Assembly: GCA_029987045.1 (NCBI GenBank)
Contig: DALTWN010000001.1
Coordinates: 1-20,446 of the forward strand
DNA length: 20,446 nucleotides
Direction: 5' to 3'
Origin: Methanocorpusculum sp.
GTDB taxonomy: Archaea > Halobacteriota > Methanomicrobia > Methanomicrobiales > Methanocorpusculaceae
Under the pieces are notes generated by a model. The model searched no databases. It was not told the DNA's origin and worked only from the letters and a program-made list of their open reading frames with translations. Both the position numbers and the translations under genes were made by a program. This document shows, in pieces, positions 6,138-14,168 of this stretch; within the stretch, counting starts at the first letter, position 1; each line of letters begins with the position of its first letter.

Positions 6138-8675
6138 ATGAAGAAAAAATTAACTTCGTATGGACTTCTGATCATAGCAGCAGTGCTGCTGATTACCTGT
6201 GTGGCTGTGCCGGTACAGGCAGCCTCGCTTCCGAACGACCCGCTCTTTTGTCAGACAATACCCGGTACCGCAGGACAGCCATCCATGTGGCATCTTCTGA
6301 ATACTGATGGGGGTATTTCTGCGCAGGATGCATGGAACATCCCGGAAAATGAATCGATCATCGTAGCTGTTCTCGATTCCGGAGTCGATCAGCATCATCC
6401 CGACCTGGAAGGTAACCTTTGGGTAAACAACGGCGAAATCCCTGGGAATTTAATTGATGATGATCAGAATGGATACGTCGATGATATTAACGGCTGGAAT
6501 TTCCCAATGGGTACTAACGATGTCTATGATCAGAACGGTCATGGTACAAATTGTGCAGGACTGATTGCTGCAGTAACGAACAATAATGAGGGTATGGCAG
6601 GAGTCGGCCGTAAGGTCATCATCATGCCGATAGTGATCAGCGATGCGGCAGGAAGTAGCGGTATGATGCAAACCTGTCTGGCCATTAGGTATGCAGTTGA
6701 CAACGGTGCAAAAATCATTTCGTACTCTAACGGTGGCGATCCCGGAGATATCCCGAGCAAGGAGGTAATAGACAACTTTACTGCTGCATTACAGTACGCA
6801 GAAGAGAAAGGAGTTCTTTTTGTTGCAGCTGCAGGAAACGAGAAGAACGACAATGAGGAAAAGGTGGTATTTCCTGCCGAATTAAACCATAAATACGCTA
6901 ACGGCACGAACAAGTATGGTGTAAACAACATGCTTGTTGTCGGCGCAACAAACTACACTGGAAAGTTTGCCTCGTCTTTCAGTAACTATGGACCTTTTGT
7001 CGTTGATCTTGGTGCGCCGGGAGAACGCATCGTAACTACAAGTGTTATTCTGGCGGGAATCAGGCAGCCGAGTATCAATGTCAGTACTCGCGGAAATTTA
7101 ACTGCTATTGGAGCAGATTGGGGTGGCGGTGTACACTCGCAATATGGGGCATATCTGAATATTTCTGGTAACAATAGAAGTATTCTCGGAACCAATGCAA
7201 CATCTCAGGCAGCTGGAGAAGGTACTGGTAATGACTATGTTCTGTTCACTACAGACATTTACGCCAAGAATGCATCCCTGACCTTCTATGCCTCAAGATA
7301 TCCGGTCGAATATTATTGGAATACGTATGGTCAGTATGCAATCGATAATTTCACCAAGGATATCGGCACTAATATCACCGTAATTACTAAAGAAGTCATA
7401 AATACAGACGTGAGTCTGACATATGAAGAGCTGAATAAGAAAATCGGAACTAGGGCCTACTATCTTGCAGTAGAATACAATGGAACCGGGGCGGATTCCT
7501 ACTTTGAGCTCTACAACTATGGGTCGATGACCGATATATACATAAAAAATCATGTGTATTCTGAAAAAGGAATCAATGGAACGTCATTTTCAACCCCGAT
7601 CGTCGCAGGAGCTGCGGCATATATTCTTTCGGTCCATCCTGAGCTTACTCCGGCGGATCTGAAATACGCCATTATGGAATCTGTTGATCTGGATACAACA
7701 GAATTCGGTTCCAGATTCTACTCCTTCGGGTCCCTGAATCTCTCAAGAGCACTTACCTATTCACAACCATGTCAGGTAATCTTCAATTCAACCGGTGGTT
7801 CAGACGTTCCTTCGCAGATCGTCCTGTATGAACAGAAAGTCACGAAACCAGAAGACCCGGTAAAAGCCGGATACACCTTCGTCAACTGGTGCAATGATTC
7901 GACACTGCAGACCGCGTGGAACTTCACTGCCGACAAGGTATTCGGACCCACTATGATTTATGCGAACTGGACGCTCAATACGTCAAGCACTACCGTGGAA
8001 CCTGATGGAACTGCAACTTTCGGTGAAAACAACATAACCTCCCTGGATTCAGCAGCAGAAGGTATCGTGGACTGTATCCTCCTGGAAAATGTTGGGAATC
8101 TGACGGTCGGTACCAGGGTTAATTTCACTGCTGATAATACGACACTGGACTATATCCCAAAAGTAGATGGTCGCAGTACCATAGTGCTTGCCATCTTCGA
8201 TCTCGATGCGACCATCAATGAATCCGCAACCAATGCGAGGTTCAACGTCACGCTGACTTTCAATGATACCGCAAAAGCGACCGAGAATATGCAGAATCTC
8301 CGAATCTGGCACTATAACGTGACAGAGGGAAGCTGGGATAACACATCCCTCGTGTGGGACAAAGTCCAGGATGAAGAAACGGTAACCTATACGGTGTATA
8401 CGACTGCGTTCTCGCCGTTCGGTATCGGTCTGTATCCGGTAATCCCGCCGGAAGAACCGGTTTACCGCCCATCGTCCGGGCATTCCGGTGCAACGGTCAT
8501 TCTGCCGGAGACTGCAGAACCAACCGTGGTCCCGACAACAGAACCGACACTGGCATCGACGACAGTTCCGATAGTTGGTCCGACCACACAGCCGACACAG
8601 CAGTCTCCGGCACCGTTCGTAGGAGTGCTGGCAGGTTTAGGTGTAGCCACAGTTCTGCTCAGATTACGGAAGTAA
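6138..8675 (+). CDS. Secreted subtilisin-like serine protease with surface stalk and PGF-CTERM-like anchor
   Basis: 845 residues. A signal peptide (1 to about 28: Lys-rich start, hydrophobic core, VQA cleavage site) exports the protein. The subtilase catalytic triad is complete: Asp80 in VAVLDSGVD, His135 in NGHGTNCAG and Ser483 in NGTSFSTP, with oxyanion Asn234 in AAGNE. Between LGAPGERI (291-298) and the serine there are about 180 residues instead of the usual 20-30, so a beta-rich domain is inserted (about 303-477). Residues 545-613 form a Listeria/Bacteroides-type (InlB B) repeat with GYTFVNW and IYANWT. Residues about 618-766 resemble the domain that often precedes PGF-CTERM, ending in TAFSPFGIG. 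A Pro/Thr-rich stalk (786-822) and a tail SPAPFVGVLAGLG-LLRLRK complete it. Many NXT/S sequons suggest N-glycosylation. GGTGA at 6123-6127 is the ribosome-binding site. The natural substrate is unknown. Confidence 0.94.
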   Translation: MKKKLTSYGLLIIAAVLLITCVAVPVQAASLPNDPLFCQTIPGTAGQPSMWHLLNTDGGISAQDAWNIPENESIIVAVLDSGVDQHHPDLEGNLWVNNGEIPGNLIDDDQNGYVDDINGWNFPMGTNDVYDQNGHGTNCAGLIAAVTNNNEGMAGVGRKVIIMPIVISDAAGSSGMMQTCLAIRYAVDNGAKIISYSNGGDPGDIPSKEVIDNFTAALQYAEEKGVLFVAAAGNEKNDNEEKVVFPAELNHKYANGTNKYGVNNMLVVGATNYTGKFASSFSNYGPFVVDLGAPGERIVTTSVILAGIRQPSINVSTRGNLTAIGADWGGGVHSQYGAYLNISGNNRSILGTNATSQAAGEGTGNDYVLFTTDIYAKNASLTFYASRYPVEYYWNTYGQYAIDNFTKDIGTNITVITKEVINTDVSLTYEELNKKIGTRAYYLAVEYNGTGADSYFELYNYGSMTDIYIKNHVYSEKGINGTSFSTPIVAGAAAYILSVHPELTPADLKYAIMESVDLDTTEFGSRFYSFGSLNLSRALTYSQPCQVIFNSTGGSDVPSQIVLYEQKVTKPEDPVKAGYTFVNWCNDSTLQTAWNFTADKVFGPTMIYANWTLNTSSTTVEPDGTATFGENNITSLDSAAEGIVDCILLENVGNLTVGTRVNFTADNTTLDYIPKVDGRSTIVLAIFDLDATINESATNARFNVTLTFNDTAKATENMQNLRIWHYNVTEGSWDNTSLVWDKVQDEETVTYTVYTTAFSPFGIGLYPVIPPEEPVYRPSSGHSGATVILPETAEPTVVPTTEPTLASTTVPIVGPTTQPTQQSPAPFVGVLAGLGVATVLLRLRK

Positions 8676-8683
8676 TCACACTA

Positions 8684-8697
8684 TTTTTTTCCTTTTT
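8684..8697 (+). terminator. Double oligo-T terminator after the protease gene
   Basis: T7 (8684-8690) and T5 (8693-8697) separated by CC, eight bases after the stop codon. It lies in the 109-base gap between two convergent genes. Confidence 0.55.
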
Positions 8698-8745
8698 CTA
8701 ATAGTTCCTGAAGAGTGCTGTATTAGTACCGTTCAGCAATGTACC

Positions 8746-8782
8746 AAAAAAGCGATTGTCAATCGTTAATGGATGTAAAAAA
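8746..8782 (-). terminator. Terminator region of tyrS with two T6 tracts and a short palindrome
   Basis: On the minus strand, T6 (8782-8777) comes two bases after the tyrS stop. A palindrome CGATTG-A-CAATCG (8765-8753) and a second T6 (8751-8746) follow. With a 1-base centre the hairpin must open to a 4-bp stem, so the U-tracts are probably the main signal. Confidence 0.45.
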
Positions 8783-8784
8783 GG

Positions 8785-9744
8785 TTATTTGCGTCCTTTA
8801 TAGGACTGGACATATTCGTATGCATCTGCAAGGATTTCGGTCAGTGCATCGCCGCAGCCGTTCTTGAGATCCATCGGGTGCAGGTTTCCTGCTGCATAGG
8901 TCGATTCAAGTTCTGCATAGTTCGCGAACTCGAGGTCGCCGCCGAACTTTTCCGGACGGTGGATGGTGAACGTCTCCATTCTCGGCAGAACACAGTATCT
9001 GATGATCTGCAGGATCGGGTTGTTTTCGACTTCCGGCGGACAGAATGCCTTTTTCATCTTGCGCTTGATGTCTTCCGGTGAATCGGCGACGGAAATGACA
9101 TTGCCCTTTGAAGAGGACATCTTTTCGCCGTCAAGACCGTTGATGATCGGCGTGTGGATACATACCGGTGGTTTGCATCCGATGTGCGGAAGATGTTCAC
9201 GGCCAAGCATGTGGATCTTTCTCTGGTCAATACCGCCGACGGCTGCATCGACATTGAGGGTTGGCAAGTCGACGACCTGCATGACCGGGTAGACCATCTG
9301 GGAAACCATCGGGTTGTCCATTGCTCTGCCGACTTCATCCATACTGCGGGTTGCACGGTTCAGGGTGATTTCCTGACAGAGCGTCAGAACCTTGGTCATG
9401 TAGTCCGGAGTAAGCTGGACATCGGTTCCGAGAACGAATTCAGCTCCCTTCAGACCGACTGCTTCGATACACGCCTTGTTGTAATCGGCAAGTTCCTTGA
9501 TTTGCTCGAAGGTTCCTTTTCTGTTGAGGTATGCATGCAGGTTTGCAATCAAAACGACAATGTCGAATCCTGCATTTTTCATATCGATAAGTTTGTTGAT
9601 GGTTACCAGGTGACCTAAGTGAATTTCACCACTCGGTTCGTATCCGGTATATACCCGCTTGGTTGGTTTTGCCAGGAGAGCTTTCAAAGCCTCTTCGTCG
9701 ACAATCTCTGCGGTATTTCTTGTGACCAATTCGAATGCGTCCAT
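8785..9744 (-). CDS. tyrS: Tyrosyl-tRNA synthetase (archaeal type)
   Basis: Charges tRNA-Tyr with tyrosine. The 319 residues match the compact archaeal class Ic enzyme. The HIGH motif is HLGH (42-45) and the KMSKS motif is KMSSSKG (208-214). Tyrosine-pocket residues line up with those I know from the Methanocaldococcus enzyme: Tyr32 in VYTGYEPSG, Tyr152, Gln156, Asp159 and Gln174 in GGIDQRK. The start MDAFELVTRN fits the family's N-terminus. There is no obvious Shine-Dalgarno beyond CCCTC, so translation may be leaderless or weakly led; a TATA-like AAATATATA (9750-9758) lies too close to the ATG to serve it by the usual spacing. Divergent from proB across 86 bases and convergent with the protease gene. 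Confidence 0.97.
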   Translation of the reverse strand: MDAFELVTRNTAEIVDEEALKALLAKPTKRVYTGYEPSGEIHLGHLVTINKLIDMKNAGFDIVVLIANLHAYLNRKGTFEQIKELADYNKACIEAVGLKGAEFVLGTDVQLTPDYMTKVLTLCQEITLNRATRSMDEVGRAMDNPMVSQMVYPVMQVVDLPTLNVDAAVGGIDQRKIHMLGREHLPHIGCKPPVCIHTPIINGLDGEKMSSSKGNVISVADSPEDIKRKMKKAFCPPEVENNPILQIIRYCVLPRMETFTIHRPEKFGGDLEFANYAELESTYAAGNLHPMDLKNGCGDALTEILADAYEYVQSYKGRK

Positions 9745-9830
9745 GAGGGTATATATTTGCTCTTTATCCTGATAATGCTATGGAGAGAGAAGATGATAAT
9801 AAGGCGACAGCACCAATAAAATAGATAATT

Positions 9831-10613
9831 ATGCGAATTGTCGTTAAAGTTGGGACTTCAACGCTTGCACATACAAGCGGACGGCTCAATATTCGGCGGA
9901 CCAGCAACCTCTGCCGCGTATTAAGCGATCTGAAAAACAGCGGACATGAAATCGTACTTGTCTCCTCTGGTGCTATCGGCATGGGGGTAGGAAAACTCGG
10001 TCTTGTCGAACGTCCGAAGGAAATGGCCGCAAAACAGGCAGCGGCAGCTGTCGGCCAGTGCGAACTGATGTATACCTATGACAATCTTTTTTCGGAATAC
10101 AATCATCCGGTAGGTCAGTTGTTGCTTACGGCCGAAGACATCTCTGATGAAAAACATGCGAAGAATATCCGCAATACCCTTGATAAATTGTTGCAGTATC
10201 AGGTAATCCCGGTCATCAATGAAAACGATGCAGTGGCGACTGATGAAATCGGTATTGAAACGACTATCGGTGAAAATGATACTCTATCTGCAATCACAGC
10301 AAAACTTGTCGATGCAGATATGCTCATTATCCTTTCCGATATCGATGGTCTTTATTCTGCAAATCCCCGCAAATATCCTGATGCAAAGCTGATTTCCCGC
10401 GTGGAGAATATCGCAGAACTCAATATCGAAGGCAGTGGCAATACTGGATCTGCACTGGGAAGCGGCGGTATGGACACCAAACTCAAGGCGGCACGGATTG
10501 CGACCGAAGCCGGAATCAATATGGTCATTATGAATGGACAACAGCCGGAACTTCTCTACGATCTGCTTGAGGGAAAGAGTATTGGTACATTCTTCGTCGG
10601 GAGAAAAGCATGA
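9831..10613 (+). CDS. proB: Glutamate 5-kinase
   Basis: First step of proline synthesis: phosphorylates glutamate to gamma-glutamyl phosphate. The 260 residues form only the amino-acid-kinase domain; the PUA domain found at the C-terminus of many bacterial ProB proteins (about 367 residues) is absent. Motifs: KVGTSTL (6-12), VSSGAIGMG (44-52), PVINENDAV (127-135), GENDTLSA (147-154), LSDIDGLY (168-175) and [12 protein letters not shown] (210-221). The stop codon overlaps the proA start (ATGA), so translation is coupled. The loss of PUA leaves the domain that binds proline feedback signals in place, since that site is in the kinase domain in known enzymes. No strong Shine-Dalgarno precedes the ATG; an AT-rich stretch GATAATAAGG (9793-9802) could be a TATA element for near-leaderless transcription. 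Confidence 0.96.
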   Translation: MRIVVKVGTSTLAHTSGRLNIRRTSNLCRVLSDLKNSGHEIVLVSSGAIGMGVGKLGLVERPKEMAAKQAAAAVGQCELMYTYDNLFSEYNHPVGQLLLTAEDISDEKHAKNIRNTLDKLLQYQVIPVINENDAVATDEIGIETTIGENDTLSAITAKLVDADMLIILSDIDGLYSANPRKYPDAKLISRVENIAELNIEGSGNTGSALGSGGMDTKLKAARIATEAGINMVIMNGQQPELLYDLLEGKSIGTFFVGRKA

Positions 10614-11839
10614 GTACACAGACGATGCTTGAAACTGCGAAGTCGCTGAAGGTGAAAGCGGCAGCGCTGACTACGGCACAGAAAAATGAAGCACTGGAAG
10701 CAATGGCGGCCGCTCTTTTGAAGAATACCGCATCTATTCTTGCGGAAAACAAAGCGGATGTCATCGCCTCGACCGGTGTGATCTCTCCATCGATGATTGA
10801 CCGTCTTTCCCTCTCTCCGGAACGGATTGTGGGAATGGCCACTGGACTCCGGGATCTGATTTCCCTGGAGGATCCGGTTGGCAGAATCATGGAAGAACGT
10901 ACGCTTTACAATGGGCTTGCACTTACTAAGGTAGCGGTCCCGTTTGGCGTCGTTGCCATCATTTATGAAAGCCGGCCGAATGTTACCTCGGATGCGGCAG
11001 GGCTTGCACTCAAGAGCGGCAATGTCTGTGTGCTTCGCTGCGGAAAGGAAGCATATCGGAGTGCTGCGGCCATTGTGGCTGCGTTGCAGGAAGGCCTGCA
11101 GTCAGTGCATCTTCCGGCAGAACTGGTACAGCTCGCCGAATCCAACAGAGAGACATCCATGGAGATCATGCAAGCAAAGGGCTATGTTGATCTGCTGATT
11201 CCGCGTGGGGGGGCAGGTCTTATCAACAGCTGTATGGAACATGCGCGTGTGCCGGTAATTCAGACCGGAACCGGTATCTGTCATATCTATGTTGATAAGG
11301 ATGCGGATTTCACAAAAGCATTGTCCATCATTGAAAATGCCAAGACGAGCAGGCCATCGGTATGCAATGCGATGGAAGTCTGTCTGGTTGATGCGGCAAT
11401 CGCTTCTGCATTCCTTCCGCAGTTGCAGAAACGGATCGGCGAAAAAGTCGAACTCCGTCTGGATTCCTGTGCAGCATCGATTATTCAGGGAAAACATGCA
11501 TGTGCAGCTGATTTCGATACGGAGTTCCTGGATTATGTCATGGCTGTCGCGGTTGTCGATGGAGTGGATGATGCGGTGATGCATATTGCGGCGCATTCGA
11601 CACATCATTCCGATGGCATTGTTTCCGAAAATGAACTGGCTATAGCATCATTTGTTTCGGCAGTCGACAGTGCGGCGGTGTATGTCAATGCGTCTACCCG
11701 GTTTACCGATGGCGGAGAGTTCGGACTCGGCTGTGAAATGGGGATTTCCACACAGAAACTGCATGCCCGCGGCCCGATGGGACTGCGCGAACTTACGGCA
11801 TACAAATATGTCGTTCGCGGAAACGGGCAGGTGAGATGA
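10610..11839 (+). CDS. proA: Gamma-glutamyl phosphate reductase
   Basis: Second step of proline synthesis: NADPH-dependent reduction of gamma-glutamyl phosphate to glutamate-5-semialdehyde, which cyclises to pyrroline-5-carboxylate. 409 residues, full length for this aldehyde-dehydrogenase-superfamily enzyme. The catalytic cysteine is Cys252 in [10 protein letters not shown]. Other family blocks are [11 protein letters not shown] (119-129), [10 protein letters not shown] (196-205), [15 protein letters not shown] (211-225) and the C-terminal [20 protein letters not shown]. It starts inside the proB stop (ATGA overlap) and ends 4 bases before proC. GGAGAA-type sequence near the end of proB may help initiation. 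It forms an enzyme pair with ProB, which is expected because the acyl phosphate intermediate is labile. Confidence 0.97.
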   Translation: MSTQTMLETAKSLKVKAAALTTAQKNEALEAMAAALLKNTASILAENKADVIASTGVISPSMIDRLSLSPERIVGMATGLRDLISLEDPVGRIMEERTLYNGLALTKVAVPFGVVAIIYESRPNVTSDAAGLALKSGNVCVLRCGKEAYRSAAAIVAALQEGLQSVHLPAELVQLAESNRETSMEIMQAKGYVDLLIPRGGAGLINSCMEHARVPVIQTGTGICHIYVDKDADFTKALSIIENAKTSRPSVCNAMEVCLVDAAIASAFLPQLQKRIGEKVELRLDSCAASIIQGKHACAADFDTEFLDYVMAVAVVDGVDDAVMHIAAHSTHHSDGIVSENELAIASFVSAVDSAAVYVNASTRFTDGGEFGLGCEMGISTQKLHARGPMGLRELTAYKYVVRGNGQVR

Positions 11840-11843
11840 TATC

Positions 11844-12650
11844 ATGGAACCTTCATTTGGATTTATCGGAACAGGAAATATGGGTGGAGCACTGGCGGTT
11901 GCTCTTGCGAAGACAGTTTCTCCTTCCGCCATTTATCTTGCGAACAGGACCCGCGCAAAAGCGGAGACACTTGCATCCCGTATCGGCGCAAAGGTCTCAG
12001 ACAATGCGACCATTGCCAAATCATGTACCTATGTTGTCCTGGGAGTAAAACCGCAGATGATGGAAGAAACCCTGGCGGAACTTCGTCCGATCCTTGCGGC
12101 ACGTACGGATGAGTTCGTCCTGGTATCCATGGCGGCAGCGCTTTCGACAATCACAATCCAGACATATGCTGGAGGATCATATCCGGTAATCAGGATTATG
12201 CCGAATACCCCGGTGGGGGTCGGCGAAGGCGTCATCATGTATTGCTATACCGGCAATGCGAAACCGTTTGCACCGGGATTTGCCAGCAGTTTCTCTGCAG
12301 CAGGACTGGTGGACGAAATCGATGAGCAGTATATTGATGCAGGAAGCGTGATTACCGGCTGTGCCCCGGCGTTTGCAGATATGTTCATGGAGGGTATGGC
12401 AGAAGGAGCGGAAAAGATTGGTCTGCCGAAAGAAAAGATTCCTCAGTATGTTGCGCAGATGCTCCTTGGTTCTGCGAAGCTTGCTCTGGAATCTGGTGAA
12501 GAATTTTCAGCATTGCGGATAAAGGTCTGTTCTCCTGGCGGTTCAACCATCGAAGGGGTAAAAAAACTGCAGGAACTCGAATTCACGCGTGTGATTGGTG
12601 AAGCAGTATCTGCGTCCTATCACCGGACGCTGGAAATGAAAGGAAAATAA
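11844..12650 (+). CDS. proC: Pyrroline-5-carboxylate reductase
   Basis: Last step of proline synthesis: NAD(P)H-dependent reduction of pyrroline-5-carboxylate to proline. 268 residues, typical length. The N-terminal Rossmann fold shows GFIGTGNMGGA (6-16), then VLGVKPQ (65-71) and the strand block RIMPNTPVGVGEG (about 116-128). The C-terminal dimerisation and active-site part has VCSPGGSTIEGV. The usual SGSGPAY loop reads TGCAPAF here, a conservative variation. The ATG is preceded by AGGTGAG (11829-11835), which overlaps the end of proA; the gap to proA is 4 bases. It is the last gene of proBAC and converges on rlmE with only 7 bases between stops, so it must terminate within the rlmE coding region. 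Confidence 0.96.
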   Translation: MEPSFGFIGTGNMGGALAVALAKTVSPSAIYLANRTRAKAETLASRIGAKVSDNATIAKSCTYVVLGVKPQMMEETLAELRPILAARTDEFVLVSMAAALSTITIQTYAGGSYPVIRIMPNTPVGVGEGVIMYCYTGNAKPFAPGFASSFSAAGLVDEIDEQYIDAGSVITGCAPAFADMFMEGMAEGAEKIGLPKEKIPQYVAQMLLGSAKLALESGEEFSALRIKVCSPGGSTIEGVKKLQELEFTRVIGEAVSASYHRTLEMKGK

Positions 12651-12657
12651 GAGGGAT

Positions 12658-13299
12658 TTACTCTTCTTGTTTTTCAGAATCTTCTTTTTTCTCTGGTTTT
12701 ATGCGGTCATCGCGCGCATCTCCGATGAAGTTCTTGGCAACGATATAACATTCGGTGCTGCCTCTGCGGGTTGCGGTTGATCTGACAACACGGACGGAAT
12801 AGAATTTCTCTTTGACCAGATCGAGTAGCTCGTTGAAGTCCGATCCCTGGAAGGATTTCATGACGAAGTTTCCTCCCTGTTTCATGAGGGATGCGGCGAA
12901 GTTGAGTGCTGCTTCATTAAGTGCCATGATACGTGCCTGATCGTATGCTTTTGCACCGGAAAGATGCGGTGCGGCATCGCAGACTACTACATTCACGATG
13001 GGCATGGCTTCTCGGATCTTGTTCTGGATTTCCGGGGTGGTGAAATCGCCCATGAAGGTAATCACTCCTTCCAGCGGTGCGATTGGATTCAGATCCACGC
13101 CGCAAAGCTGACCGTCTGTCATTGTTTTTAGAACCTGCAGCCAGCTGCCCGGGGCAGATCCCAGATCGACGATATTGTCCGTTCGTCGAATGATATTGAA
13201 CCGGGTATTGATATCAAGCAATTTGTAGGCAGATCGTGCACGGAATCCTTCCTTGACGGATTTCCGATATACTGCATCCCTCGTCCATTGTGAACCCAT
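12658..13299 (-). CDS. rlmE: RlmE/FtsJ-family 2'-O-ribose RNA methyltransferase
   Basis: SAM-dependent methylation of a ribose 2'-OH, in this family usually of a uridine in 23S rRNA. 213 residues. The SAM site is VDLGSAPGSW (44-53). The K-D-K-E catalytic tetrad is present: Lys26 in SAYKLLD, Asp108 in VVCDAAPHLSG, Lys148 in VMKSFQG and Glu183 in GSTECYIVA. The N-terminal WTRDAVYRKS is typical of archaeal members. The last 20 residues are a charged Lys/Glu tail of the kind often variable in this family. The ATG follows a good Shine-Dalgarno, GAGGAG (13306-13311, minus strand). Divergent from pcn, convergent with proC. The family is certain; the target nucleotide is inferred from homology. Confidence 0.93.
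   Translation of the reverse strand: MGSQWTRDAVYRKSVKEGFRARSAYKLLDINTRFNIIRRTDNIVDLGSAPGSWLQVLKTMTDGQLCGVDLNPIAPLEGVITFMGDFTTPEIQNKIREAMPIVNVVVCDAAPHLSGAKAYDQARIMALNEAALNFAASLMKQGGNFVMKSFQGSDFNELLDLVKEKFYSVRVVRSTATRRGSTECYIVAKNFIGDARDDRIKPEKKEDSEKQEE
12670..12700 (+). terminator. T-tracts for proBAC termination inside the 3' end of rlmE
   Basis: Plus-strand T5 (12670-12674), T6 (12685-12690) and T4 (12697-12700) follow the proC stop by 20-50 bases. They are the complement of Lys/Glu codons in the charged tail of the opposing gene. This is the only T-rich signal after proC. Confidence 0.4.
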
Positions 13300-13320
13300 T
13301 ATATTCTCCTCATATGAATA

Positions 13321-13363
13321 GTATTTATTATCTAGTATTAGAAAACATATAAATATAATTTAA
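13321..13363. promoter_or_regulatory. Divergent rlmE / pcn promoter region with a strong TATA box
   Basis: CATATAAATATAATTTAA (13346-13363) is the best TATA box in the window, preceded by the purine-rich GAAAA that could be its BRE. For pcn it predicts initiation near 13380 and a leader of about 30 bases. Read on the other strand, TTATATTTATATG at the same place, or GATAATAAATAC at 13321-13333, could serve rlmE. Confidence 0.6.
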
Positions 13364-13410
13364 TCTTGCTGTGCTTCCTCAGAATCAGAAGCCTACAAGG
13401 GGATCAACAT

Positions 13411-14160
13411 ATGTTACAAGCAACCCTCAAAGCAGACATCTTCCGTGAGACCATTGATGCTATATCAGCATTGGTAAATGAATGCCGTCTTCACCTTGAC
13501 GCAAATGGAATCAGAACAATCACTGTCGATACCTCCAATGTTGCCATGGTATCGCTTGAACTTGCTGCAGCTGCATTTGAAACATATTCGTTCACTGCAG
13601 AATCTGCAGAAGTAGGTCTGGATATTGAAAAGATTCGTTCCATGATGGGAATGATCGGCAAAGAGGATGTTGTTGTACTGGATATTGATGACGCCGGTAA
13701 GAAGATGAAACTCTCTTTTGGCGGATATGAGTATTCTCTCACTCTGCTGGATACCAAGACTATCAGAAAGGACCCGAATTCACCGAATCTGAATTTACCG
13801 GCAACCTTTGATATTGCCGGATCTACTTTCAATGAGGCAATCAAAGCAGCAGCAATGGTCTCCGATAAAATCGCTCTGTCTGTATCTGCCGAGACAAAAG
13901 TCTTCACAATGAACGCGGAAGGCGATTCCGACAGAATCAAGCGTGAACTTTCTGGAGAGGATGTTGTCTATACTTCCTGTGATACTGTCCGTTCTCTCTT
14001 CTCCCTTGATTATCTGAAGGATATGGGACGCACCATCTCCCATGCAGACAAGGTACAGATTCGCCTGGGTAACGATCACCCGGTTCAGTTCGCATTCGAA
14101 TATGCGGGTGGAAAGGGAAAGATCGGTTATCTGCTTGCCCCAAGAATTGAGGCAGATTAA
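13411..14160 (+). CDS. pcn: DNA polymerase sliding clamp (PCNA)
   Basis: Trimeric ring that tethers DNA polymerase, ligase, FEN1 and other factors to DNA. 249 residues, the normal length, built of two similar domains joined by an interdomain loop near residues 115-133. Family marks are a start MLQATLKADIFRE, DANGIRTITVDTSN (30-43), GLDIEKI (69-75), MKLSFGGYEYSLTLLD (99-114) and the C-terminal GKGKIGYLLAPRIE. I chose the ATG at 13411, not the in-frame ATG at 13366, because homologues begin here and AAGGGGATC (13397-13405) gives a Shine-Dalgarno with good spacing. Transcribed with priL, 8 bases downstream, so the replisome clamp and primase subunit are co-expressed. Confidence 0.97.
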   Translation: MLQATLKADIFRETIDAISALVNECRLHLDANGIRTITVDTSNVAMVSLELAAAAFETYSFTAESAEVGLDIEKIRSMMGMIGKEDVVVLDIDDAGKKMKLSFGGYEYSLTLLDTKTIRKDPNSPNLNLPATFDIAGSTFNEAIKAAAMVSDKIALSVSAETKVFTMNAEGDSDRIKRELSGEDVVYTSCDTVRSLFSLDYLKDMGRTISHADKVQIRLGNDHPVQFAFEYAGGKGKIGYLLAPRIEAD

Positions 14161-14168
14161 GTCGGAAC

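Noticed and set aside
8049..8483. 144-residue minus-strand frame under the protease C-terminal part
   Set aside because: Antisense shadow of a coding region with clear domain pattern on the plus strand.
8510..8610. Repeated Pro/Thr codons suggesting a DNA tandem repeat
   Set aside because: The units vary in sequence and length; it is a low-complexity stalk, not a tandem repeat array.
11102..11608. 168-residue open frame on the minus strand within proA
   Set aside because: Antisense to a clear catalytic region with the Cys252 motif; Cys/His/Arg-rich composition typical of a shadow frame.
13366..13410. Longer PCNA start
   Set aside because: The family starts at MLQATLKAD, and the upstream ATG lies before the predicted transcription start.
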